IMG/VR virus record: IMGVR_UViG_3300017991_000048
Location: 334,072-398,071 of that record
Length of the DNA stretch: 64,000 bases
Strand: one strand, 5' to 3'
From: a virus
The position numbers and the translations under genes are program-made. Below, piece after piece: positions 52,212 to 59,437 of the stretch. Each line of letters starts with the position of its first letter. The stretch's first letter is position 1. The notes under the pieces were generated by a model. That model worked only from the letters and a program-made list of their open reading frames with translations. It was not told the DNA's origin and ran no database searches.

Positions 52212-52307
52212 AGTGGTTGGCCGGGGTCGAACCGACTTTCCATATCCCTGGACTTGTGGTGTCGAACCACTTGAGGGAGCTACCCTCACTGGCCTACCAG
52301 CAACCAC
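52212..52307 (-). tRNA. tRNA-like with two T-arm-like hairpins
   Basis: Acceptor GTGGTTG/CAACCAC, D stem CTGG/CCAG with four-base loop, stem TGAGG/CCTCA (loop GTAGCTC), then GTGG/CCAC with TTCGACA and a normal T arm. Anticodon AGC by position only. Confidence 0.5.
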
Positions 52308-52311
52308 TTGG

Positions 52312-52384
52312 CGCTCCCAACGAGACTTGAACTCGTGTTTCCAGATTGAGAATCTGGCGTCCTGGCCGACTAGACGATGGGAGC
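52312..52384 (-). tRNA. tRNA-Glu(CUC)
   Basis: Acceptor GCTCCCA/TGGGAGC, loop TTCTCAA, CCA encoded. Confidence 0.9.
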
Positions 52385-52387
52385 AAA

Positions 52388-52552
52388 GGTTCAATCCTTA
52401 ACGGCAGTGGAGTCAGCAGCTACTAACCCTCTCTCTGATAGCTTCCGTGAGACGCTACGCTCACTACTTGCCAGGGCAGTCTTCCGTTCGACGGGAACGC
52501 TACCTTACAGCTTAATAGGCTGCACCGAGTCATTTAAGCCTGGACTGAACCC
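52388..52552 (-). ncRNA. 165-nt RNA closed by a 10-bp stem
   Basis: GGTTCAGTCC pairs with GGATTGAACC at the ends (one GU); inside are AGGCT/AGCCT, TTCC/GGAA and GTGAG/CTCAC hairpins. Lies between two tRNAs. Not tRNA, tmRNA or RNase P by eye. Confidence 0.5.
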
Positions 52553-52555
52553 GGA

Positions 52556-52626
52556 GCCTCGATTCAGAATCGAACTGAAATCAGCCGCATACGAAACGAC
52601 CGCATTGCCATTATGCTATCGAGGCA
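52556..52626 (-). tRNA. tRNA-Thr(CGU)
   Basis: Acceptor GCCTCGA/TCGAGGC, loop TTCGTAT. Confidence 0.9.
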
Positions 52627-52633
52627 GAGGGTT

Positions 52634-52704
52634 TACTGGGCCACCGATCCTTTCGCTCATGTGGAATTGAGCCTACTAAGATCGGACTCCACAGGCCCAG
52701 TAAG
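52634..52704 (-). ncRNA. 71-nt pseudoknotted RNA
   Basis: Three nested stems (TTACTGGGCC/GGCCCAGTAA, CCGATC/GATCGG, GCTCA/TGAGC) and a pseudoknot between the hairpin loop (52661-52666) and the strand 52689-52694 (TGTGGA/TCCACA). All helices are perfect. Confidence 0.55.
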
Positions 52705-52712
52705 ATCCCTGG

Positions 52713-52781
52713 CAGGCCAGTAGAGAATCGAACTCTATCCTACAGATTTGGAATCTGTTTGGCTACCATAGCCCCTGACCT
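52713..52781 (-). tRNA. tRNA-Trp(CCA)
   Basis: Acceptor AGGTCAG/CTGGCCT, loop TTCCAAA, CCA end encoded. Confidence 0.9.
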
Positions 52782-52786
52782 ATCCA

Positions 52787-52912
52787 GAGCGTTCGAGTTA
52801 TAAAGCAGTTTATGGTTTGCAAAGTGGGACTTGAACCCACGACTTTCTGTGCCTAAAACAGACGTCCTACCAACTGGACGATTTGCATGTATGCCCAATA
52901 TTATGAACGCTC
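52787..52912 (-). ncRNA. tRNA-enclosing RNA element, last copy
   Basis: Outer helix GAGCGTTC/GAACGCTC, cores CATACATG and TAAACTG, AACTC before the outer helix. Encloses the next tRNA. Very close in design to copy 1. Confidence 0.6.
52817..52887 (-). tRNA. class I tRNA with UAG anticodon
   Basis: Anticodon stem TCTGT/ACAGA, loop TTTAGGC, acceptor TGCAAA/TTTGCA. Anticodon reads Leu CUA although the variable loop is short. Confidence 0.7.
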
Positions 52913-52942
52913 TTGGCGGTAAGTGAAGGAATCGAACCTTCG

Positions 52943-53326
52943 TTATTGACCATCCTCACCTTCGTCCTCCAAATGCTCCCACAAAGTCTTATCAGGTTCC
53001 GGGCTTTCGACCACCACCGGCTCTGATGGCTCTGCCGGGATTCCATAATATGCGGGGGGTACTATTGGCGCTCCCTGCTCTGGAGCTACCTCTGACAAAA
53101 CCACATAACTTACAGAACCATCCGGGCCTCTCACACATAACCGATTCCGTTCATCAACATAAAGCGACAACTGATTGTTAGAGTGGTTCGCTATATCAAA
53201 CCTGCCCACTGCACTGATTGCAGCAGGTTCTACGCCTTGCCACTCGACGGCAAGAGTATTAGCGGAGACAAGACTGCCAGAATCGTCAATGAAAAGAGGA
53301 TCATTATCTTCGGGATCATCAGGCAT
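52943..53326 (-). CDS. hypothetical protein
   Basis: 127 aa from MPDDPEDNDPLF, 12 nt after GGTG. Beta-rich N-terminal part, Pro/Glu-rich tail. Unknown. Confidence 0.6.
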   Translation of the reverse strand: MPDDPEDNDPLFIDDSGSLVSANTLAVEWQGVEPAAISAVGRFDIANHSNNQLSLYVDERNRLCVRGPDGSVSYVVLSEVAPEQGAPIVPPAYYGIPAEPSEPVVVESPEPDKTLWEHLEDEGEDGQ

Positions 53327-53336
53327 ATACCAAGTA

Positions 53337-53342
53337 TACACC
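53337..53342 (-). promoter_or_regulatory. GGTGTA motif
   Basis: TTTTGGTG TATACT, 12 nt before the ATG at 53326. Confidence 0.55.
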
Positions 53343-53348
53343 AAAAGG

Positions 53349-53421
53349 CTCCGGAGGCAGGACTCGAACCTACTACTAATCGGTTAACAGCCGACCGCTC
53401 TACCAATTGAGCTACCCCGGA
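53349..53421 (-). tRNA. tRNA-Asn(GUU)
   Basis: Acceptor TCCGGGG/CTCCGGA, loop CTGTTAA. Confidence 0.9.
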
Positions 53422-53426
53422 AAATG

Positions 53427-53463
53427 TGGGATGGCACCTCTAGGACTTTCGAGGCCCATCCCC
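53427..53463. other. hairpin spacer
   Basis: GGGATGG...CCATCCC enclosing CCTC...GAGG in the gap before tRNA-Asn; no gene in 53422-53550. Confidence 0.35.
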
Positions 53464-53550
53464 GTGAATCAGGTTACCACCGCAAGCGGCAAGCAACCGT
53501 TCACCGAATTCTCTATTCAATTTTCAAAGAACACGTATACGTTATCGCGG

Positions 53551-53622
53551 TGCATCGCCTGGGAGTCGAACCCAGTTAAGTTCGGTTAAGAGCCGAATGC
53601 TCAGCCGTTGAGCTTGCGATGC
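53551..53622 (-). tRNA. tRNA-Lys(CUU)
   Basis: Acceptor GCATCGC/GCGATGC, loop CTCTTAA. Confidence 0.9.
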
Positions 53623-53629
53623 CTAGTGG

Positions 53630-53702
53630 TAGGGCCGGTGGGAGTCGAACCCACAATTGGACGGGTTAAAAGCCCGGTGCTCTACCATTGAGCGACGACC
53701 CC
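53630..53702 (-). tRNA. tRNA-Lys(UUU)
   Basis: Loop CTTTTAA, acceptor GGGGTCG/CGGCCCT. Confidence 0.9.
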
Positions 53703-53790
53703 ATAATCCAAGGATCATCTTTCGTTTCAATCTCTTTCTCATCACAATCACTTCCTTTCCACGCTAAAAATTCTGGCCCATAAACGCCAA

Positions 53791-53820
53791 AAGCCGCCAA
53801 GGTCATTTCCAAGGCGGCTT
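53791..53820 (-). terminator. intrinsic terminator
   Basis: AAGCCGCC/GGCGGCTT stem followed by TTTT on the minus strand, after the small ORF at 53855. Confidence 0.7.
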
Positions 53821-53854
53821 CAAAGCTATCTCTTACGAGTGATCTAAAGTCCGC

Positions 53855-54007
53855 CTATGTACCCACCTCCAGATTCATTAGACTTTGGCTACATTCGGAG
53901 GTGGGGGTATAGACTGCGGCATGACGGAGGAATGACGAGACGCACCACAACCCCGCAAGCCGTTTCGCCTGCTTGGGCTTTCCCTGTAATGTGATTCTCG
54001 TAAACAT
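53855..54007 (-). CDS. small basic peptide
   Basis: 50 aa, MFTRITLQGKPKQAKRLAG; GAGAAGG upstream. A CCACCTCC/GGAGGTGG hairpin lies within its 3' part. Coding status uncertain. Confidence 0.4.
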   Translation of the reverse strand: MFTRITLQGKPKQAKRLAGLWCVSSFLRHAAVYTPTSECSQSLMNLEVGT

Positions 54008-54114
54008 CGTAATTACCTTCTCACGCCGGTATCTATTCATTTACACCTGAGAAGACCGTTGTGCAAGGAAAATTATTCAACTTTCTGAAAAATACAAGAG
54101 CTTCCGATAGTTAC

Positions 54115-54432
54115 CTATAGCTGACGTAGCTTCCTTGCGTACCCCCTGAGGTTATTTCTGTCACCCTCTGAATAAGAAAAGGTCTGGCCTCGCTTCTTTT
54201 CGTGAAGCTCTGTGAGCATATCCCCCATAACAGCCAGGGTGCTTCTTAGGTCGTCAATCATATATCGTTCGAGTTTATCATACTCGTCAAACTCGTCACC
54301 CCCTTTTATAGAAGGCACCCTCCGCATTAGATCTTGCCAATCGTTATCAAACCTCTTGGCGGCATTTATAAACCCTGTAGACGCCAGCTTTTCCATAGCC
54401 TCTTCAAAAGCTTTGCGTACTTTATGGCCCAT
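54115..54432 (-). CDS. small helical protein, KVRKAFEEA family
   Basis: 105 aa, MGHKVRKAFEEAMEKLAS; helical. Paralogue of the next gene. Confidence 0.65.
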   Translation of the reverse strand: MGHKVRKAFEEAMEKLASTGFINAAKRFDNDWQDLMRRVPSIKGGDEFDEYDKLERYMIDDLRSTLAVMGDMLTELHEKKRGQTFSYSEGDRNNLRGYARKLRQL

Positions 54433-54446
54433 TGTCTGCTCCCTAT

Positions 54447-54821
54447 CTAATCTATTAGATTTGCTACCGCTTCCAACCTTTTCACCACGACCTTGAAGTG
54501 GTTTAGATCCGCCAACTCCGCCTGATCTCTTTTTTCATTAAGTCTTCTGAGCATTTGACACACATCATACAGCCCGTGCGCCAAATCCATAGCCATCTTC
54601 TTTTCCATTTTCTGGTAATCGTCGTCTTCCCCGTCCCACAAAAACGGCGGCATGTCTGGATCTTTGGAGTACTCCTGCACTTCCTTTACCATCATGTCCA
54701 ACTCATCTATCGCATCACTCCACTTATCCTCAAATGTAGCAAACCTCGTTACCATTCTTGGCACCGCGACTCGCTGATGACCTACCGCTTCTTCGAAAGC
54801 TTTGCGAACTTTATGAGTCAT
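54447..54821 (-). CDS. small helical protein, KVRKAFEEA family
   Basis: 124 aa, MTHKVRKAFEEAVGHQR; acidic and helical. Adjacent paralogue. Confidence 0.65.
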   Translation of the reverse strand: MTHKVRKAFEEAVGHQRVAVPRMVTRFATFEDKWSDAIDELDMMVKEVQEYSKDPDMPPFLWDGEDDDYQKMEKKMAMDLAHGLYDVCQMLRRLNEKRDQAELADLNHFKVVVKRLEAVANLID

Positions 54822-54843
54822 TTTTTATTCTCCGACCGTAAAC

Positions 54844-55125
54844 TCACATAATGAAGTCGCCCTCAAACATTACTACTATATCCACTCCCTGCCTCTTACC
54901 TTTTTCCCGGACTTCTTCTTTTATGTCATCCACAATGGGGTCAGGCTCCCAATCCTTAACAGTGGCAACCATGGCATCAGAACGCATGAGATCGCTAAAA
55001 CCCGTTCTCCTTACAGAAAACTTGTTACGGAATCCGTGCTTACGTAAAACCTCTTTGACAATTCTCCGTGCTTTAGCCGCCTCAGCACTGCCAGACTTCA
55101 TACGATAGTCATAACTGTAAGCCAT
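54844..55125 (-). CDS. YSYDYR-family protein
   Basis: 93 aa, MAYSYDYRMKSGSAEAAKA, alpha/beta. SDAMVATVKD resembles SDGVRMEGILTVKD of the damaged gene at 20736. Confidence 0.65.
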   Translation of the reverse strand: MAYSYDYRMKSGSAEAAKARRIVKEVLRKHGFRNKFSVRRTGFSDLMRSDAMVATVKDWEPDPIVDDIKEEVREKGKRQGVDIVVMFEGDFIM

Positions 55126-55135
55126 CTGTACGCTC

Positions 55136-56152
55136 CTATGTCACCGTAGCATTAGCCGTGAACCCTGAGTCACCCGGCATGTTAGAACCACCGGCAAGCG
55201 CCACGTCCGCTGCTGCCGCCACGCTGGAGTCTCCGTTCAATGTCAGATCGATCTCATCATAAATATCAATATCAGCCGCCACGCTGGAATCGCCAGCCAT
55301 GGTGGAATCGACCTGATACGTCACCCCGGCTCCGGGTGTGACGCTGGAGTCGCCAGCCATGGTAGCTGCACCCTCATATGCAACCGTAGCTGTCCCGGAA
55401 GCTGTCGAGTCGCCAGCCATGGTGCTGTCGGCCCCAAGAATCAAGCTTGGAACTGCAATCCAACTAGAGTCACCCGGCATCAGAGCCTGTCCCTGGTGCT
55501 GCTCAGCTACCTCAATGGACGCTCCTGGGGCTATGTCCCAAATCACCTCGTTTCCAACCTGAACCCTGTCTATGGTTCCAGCAAAGTCGGCCAACGCCAA
55601 TTGCCCAAAAGTTGTGCCAACCATGAGAGATGTGGGCTGAAATGGAGTCCAAGGGGGAACATTTGTATACCATAACGCCACCCAATCATTATACTGGAAC
55701 CCCGCATGTCGGCCAAAATACACAACATTTTCGACATCCCAAGCCAGAGTGATCTCCAAATTCTGACCTTCTGGCACTGGCGGAGGGGTAAAAATGGCAC
55801 TCTTGCCTGCCAAATTCCCGAATTGGTCATAAATCAAGGCGTAAGGCCGGTTGATAGCATCAACCGCGACTCCCAAATACAGCGACCCGGCTCTTAAAAA
55901 AGCCACGGCTTGATCCACTCCCTGTGCCCCGGCAGAACAATCAATCTGCATTGTACCCACTCGACCGGACAAGGAAAAACCCCGTGGAGTCTGTAAAGTA
56001 TGCTCTCCGACGCCTCGAACCTGGACATTAGCCCCTGGTAAAAGCGTGGAAACGATGTTTCTGCCGTGGGTTCCAGGCCCATTTTGAGGAGGAACCACAT
56101 CTACTTCCATAATGAAGCCAGCAGGCGAAAGGATAGAAAATGTATCGGGCAT
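55136..56152 (-). CDS. structural protein with LamG-like domain and repeats
   Basis: 338 aa. N-terminal beta-sandwich (lectin/LamG-like, about 1-215) and a C-terminal tail of MAGDSS/MPGDSS-type repeats at least six times. Probably a tail or decoration protein. Confidence 0.6.
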   Translation of the reverse strand: MPDTFSILSPAGFIMEVDVVPPQNGPGTHGRNIVSTLLPGANVQVRGVGEHTLQTPRGFSLSGRVGTMQIDCSAGAQGVDQAVAFLRAGSLYLGVAVDAINRPYALIYDQFGNLAGKSAIFTPPPVPEGQNLEITLAWDVENVVYFGRHAGFQYNDWVALWYTNVPPWTPFQPTSLMVGTTFGQLALADFAGTIDRVQVGNEVIWDIAPGASIEVAEQHQGQALMPGDSSWIAVPSLILGADSTMAGDSTASGTATVAYEGAATMAGDSSVTPGAGVTYQVDSTMAGDSSVAADIDIYDEIDLTLNGDSSVAAAADVALAGGSNMPGDSGFTANATVT

Positions 56153-56193
56153 ACCTAGTAATTTTCAAAAGAACTTTTGTCTTTACATAGGAC

Positions 56194-56808
56194 ATGGACC
56201 CAGTTTTCACAGATCCCGTCCAAAGAATGCTCCGGGAAGCCTCTGACGCCCCGGTCACTCTACCATTCACTTGTAATGTTTTTAGCCCTGAATGGAATCA
56301 ATTTGTAGAACTCTGGGCACCTCGAATCCATACTTTTGTCCGACACGCTCTGGGATCTTGGGGCACGGAACCGTTGCCCACAATCCTAAAAATATCTGAT
56401 GGTTTCCACGCAGCGGGAGCAAACGCCAGCTTTAATATTACGACCGGGCAAATCAAATTGGCGGTCACTCTTGAAGGAAAACCCGGCGTACTGTTAGAAA
56501 AGATTACACATGAGATGGTCCACGGCGCTCTCTCAGAATTTCCAGAGGGCGATCCCTTCTATGAGGAAGGTTGGGTTGATTATATGGTCTGGGTAATGGC
56601 TCACGCGCCATGTTGGGAACCTTACAAAAATGACATGATTAGAGCCGCCGCAGACAATCTTACAATACGCCGGGAACGCGCCATGAAAACCGGGAGCGAC
56701 TACGACCGCAAGCGTTGGGCCGGTGGGGTTTATGCCGCCGCTGCCTTCGGTCCTCATATTGTGGCAATGTTACGGATGAAAAAAGAAGAGGGAAACTTCA
56801 CGTGGTAA
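56194..56808 (+). CDS. zincin-like metallopeptidase
   Basis: 204 aa. ITHEMVHGAL is HExxH; the downstream EEGW could supply the third ligand. Plus strand, divergent from the structural gene. Confidence 0.65.
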   Translation: MDPVFTDPVQRMLREASDAPVTLPFTCNVFSPEWNQFVELWAPRIHTFVRHALGSWGTEPLPTILKISDGFHAAGANASFNITTGQIKLAVTLEGKPGVLLEKITHEMVHGALSEFPEGDPFYEEGWVDYMVWVMAHAPCWEPYKNDMIRAAADNLTIRRERAMKTGSDYDRKRWAGGVYAAAAFGPHIVAMLRMKKEEGNFTW

Positions 56809-56815
56809 CCCGATA

Positions 56816-57370
56816 TCATCGCGCCTGAGAGTCTATCATCTCCGAAAGTTCTATCGCTGACATCGGCACATCTGCTTTAACCGGAAAAACAACCCTCTCG
56901 TCTTTCTCATCGGTATCTAACCCCGCCAAAAAAGCTCGCCACTGCTTCTTGGGGTGCTCAAAAGCCAAGACTCTTGGCTCAAATACCCATGTCCGCACAG
57001 CCGAAACGTTAACTTTGGCAAAAAGATATGCCAATTTGCGCCTATCAATGACCTGATCCAGAAGAACCCCCTGGCTCTCAAGCAACACATCTCCGGGCGG
57101 CACCAGACCTACAGGCGGTTTCCCGGCCCATTTTTTCAACTCCGATAACTCTATCTCAACGGAATTGACCGGCTTTTTGGTGAGCATCTCTTCCAAATCT
57201 TCAGGGTAGTCCTTGCTCACCTTCGCCCCTCGTTGTTTCACAGCCAATAAAACGTGGTTGTCAGTCGCCACCGACCATATTGTCTTTTTGACTTTTAGAG
57301 AAAAAGGGGCTCCATGCCATCGTTCAGTTCCGATGGAAAAACGCATAAGCTGTGAAAGTAATCCACTCAT
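56816..57370 (-). CDS. hypothetical protein
   Basis: 184 aa, beta-rich; RFSIGTERWHGAP and WSVATDNHVLLAV. Not recognised. Confidence 0.6.
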   Translation of the reverse strand: MSGLLSQLMRFSIGTERWHGAPFSLKVKKTIWSVATDNHVLLAVKQRGAKVSKDYPEDLEEMLTKKPVNSVEIELSELKKWAGKPPVGLVPPGDVLLESQGVLLDQVIDRRKLAYLFAKVNVSAVRTWVFEPRVLAFEHPKKQWRAFLAGLDTDEKDERVVFPVKADVPMSAIELSEMIDSQAR

Positions 57371-57385
57371 ATCACGAGGTAGGTT

Positions 57386-57574
57386 ATGGACTCTACAGAA
57401 GTACTTAGTATAATTCTTGACGGTTTGGAAGCATTACAAGAAGACCCGGATGACGAAGTTCTCAAATCCGATGTAGCTTTACACCTCACAAACCTAGCTG
57501 AATGGTTGGCCAAAGGTGGGGATGTCCCGGATGCTCAAGAAGCCTTCCGAAAAGCCGGGTACGTTTTAGACTAA
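57386..57574 (+). CDS. small acidic protein
   Basis: 62 aa, MDSTEVLSIILDGLEAL; helical, acidic. Overlaps the convergent gene by four bases. Confidence 0.55.
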   Translation: MDSTEVLSIILDGLEALQEDPDDEVLKSDVALHLTNLAEWLAKGGDVPDAQEAFRKAGYVLD

Positions 57575-57786
57575 ACCACGTCAGCTTTCACAATATCATA
57601 CAGCAATGGCAACGAGGCTTTGGCAAGCTGCTGAATCTCAGCGATTTCTGACTGCACTATGGATGGATAAAGTCTTCCAACCATAACGTGTACCAGATCC
57701 CAACGTTCTTTTGTTTCTTGGTCAATAATTCTCTGAGTCAACTCCCCGTTTTCAGAAAGCTCGTACAATCTCTTAATTGTTCGCAT
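57571..57786 (-). CDS. small hypothetical protein
   Basis: 71 aa, helical; ATG touches the methyltransferase stop, so co-translated. Confidence 0.55.
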   Translation of the reverse strand: MRTIKRLYELSENGELTQRIIDQETKERWDLVHVMVGRLYPSIVQSEIAEIQQLAKASLPLLYDIVKADVV

Positions 57787-58463
57787 TACCCCTCCTGCGG
57801 CAACTCTTCCATCAGACGCATAATTTCCCTGGAAGTTTCAAGTTCCGTCAAGCGTTCCTTTAGTTTAGGCGACACAGCTTGATCCGCTGGCATCGGCCCC
57901 TCCGCTTCCAAGCCCCAGGTTTCCCATCCCGGATACTTATAACGAGCAAACAACTCTATGCGCGGTATATCTCCAAAAAGCTCTTCAATCCGCTCTCTCG
58001 CTTCCAGGGGTTTCTCGGAATGCCTTGGCGGTCTTGGGGCAAAGATTAACTGTCCCTGTCTCTCGGTTTTGAGAGGCAACGTCCGTCCTCTCGGTTCAGT
58101 GGAGCCTATAATAACCAACTCCGTCGTGGGCTTTACAAAAGAAGGTCGTACTCCCTGACCCCTGATTACCTGACCGTCCTTAGTCGTTTTGATCCATATA
58201 TAAGCGATACCACGATAGTGTAACCCCCAAACTCTCAGCAAATCAATTCCTTGATCTACGTGAGTGCTGGTAACCCACATAAAGACAACCCCTGGCTTCG
58301 CTAGTATTACGGGAACCGGCAATTCAGCCAACTCATCAAAGCTCATCATATTATAGTGTTTACCCGCAGCTTGAGGTTTGTCTGGGTCTCCAAAAAAAAA
58401 AAACCACGGAGGGTCCATGTAAATTAACGCATAACGCCCTGAGTGTGCTTCTAAATCGATCAT
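57786..58463 (-). CDS. MT-A70-type adenine methyltransferase
   Basis: 225 aa. YMDPPWFFF is the DPPW catalytic motif; PRHSEKPLEARERIEELFG and WGLE follow as in MT-A70 enzymes. Likely N6-adenine methylation of phage DNA. Confidence 0.85.
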   Translation of the reverse strand: MIDLEAHSGRYALIYMDPPWFFFFGDPDKPQAAGKHYNMMSFDELAELPVPVILAKPGVVFMWVTSTHVDQGIDLLRVWGLHYRGIAYIWIKTTKDGQVIRGQGVRPSFVKPTTELVIIGSTEPRGRTLPLKTERQGQLIFAPRPPRHSEKPLEARERIEELFGDIPRIELFARYKYPGWETWGLEAEGPMPADQAVSPKLKERLTELETSREIMRLMEELPQEG

Positions 58464-59437
58464 AACTTTTTCTCCATTGAAAACCCACGTAGTTTGAGAA
58501 AACCCATAGCAAACTCCTCAAACTGATCATCTGTAAGGTTCCCTAATGCAGTGTTAATTCTATTACATACTATCCGAACATTATTCTTTGTGTAACCGTC
58601 GCTAGAATCCACCCTATCCAGACTGGCAGCATATCTATTTGCGAATCCAACCCCGCTGCCTTTTCTCCCACGCGATAACGGGATGCCCGTTACCTCACAT
58701 TTAAAATCGATCACCACTAACCGATCAAATACCCAAGGTTGATCTATATCAAATTCAAGATTAAACCTAGACGCTCTTTCTTTGGCTCTTCTCACTAACT
58801 CAGCGGCTCGCCCTTCCCATGTGTGCCGATAGGATTCAATGTTTAAACTACTACATGACTTGCATATGCTGTCATAATAATGATGATCCCCCCGCCTCTT
58901 TAACCGAAAATCATCAGTGCGGTTTTTTAACTTTTTACACACTGTACAACGTTTGACGCCATCCAACCCTAACTTCTTCCGAACGGCTCGCACCCCGCCC
59001 CACTTTTTAACTATAGTACCATGTAAACTATCCAACCCCGCAGATATAAACCCGGCTCTCCCTGGAAGAACTCCCTCATTAAGTGTTACCAATTCACGAA
59101 GATGCTTTTTAACATTACCCCAATCATTCCAATACCCATGGTAAGGAGCTTTGAATTGCGGCATTTCTGGTCTTGATCGCTCCCTGATTGGCACCTCACT
59201 TTTTCGGAGTCTATTACTAATGGTGCTTGGGCTTACCTTATACTTGACAGCAAGGGCCTTCATCGTAGCGCCATTCAGATACTCCTGTATCATATCCGTA
59301 GAAATTACTTTTCTCTTATTCAGGCAAGATTTGGAACAATAATGATTAGTGGTGTCCGAACGAACACGTCCAAGCTCCCTTTGAAACTCTTTGCCGCAAT
59401 CAGGATTGGCACAAATCAAACTAAGAATGGTTGCCAC
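58460..59437 (-). CDS. homing-type endonuclease with zinc fingers and HTH
   Basis: 325 aa. CANPDCGKEF and CSKSC fingers, HTH ALAVKYKVSPSTISNRLRK, CTVCKKLK...CKSC, and C-terminal ASLDRVDSSDGYTKNNVRIVCNRIN. Inserted between two methyltransferases. Confidence 0.7.
   Translation of the reverse strand: MATILSLICANPDCGKEFQRELGRVRSDTTNHYCSKSCLNKRKVISTDMIQEYLNGATMKALAVKYKVSPSTISNRLRKSEVPIRERSRPEMPQFKAPYHGYWNDWGNVKKHLRELVTLNEGVLPGRAGFISAGLDSLHGTIVKKWGGVRAVRKKLGLDGVKRCTVCKKLKNRTDDFRLKRRGDHHYYDSICKSCSSLNIESYRHTWEGRAAELVRRAKERASRFNLEFDIDQPWVFDRLVVIDFKCEVTGIPLSRGRKGSGVGFANRYAASLDRVDSSDGYTKNNVRIVCNRINTALGNLTDDQFEEFAMGFLKLRGFSMEKKL

Noticed and set aside
52634-52704. Twister or pistol ribozyme
   Set aside because: The topology is suggestive, but the conserved bases are missing.
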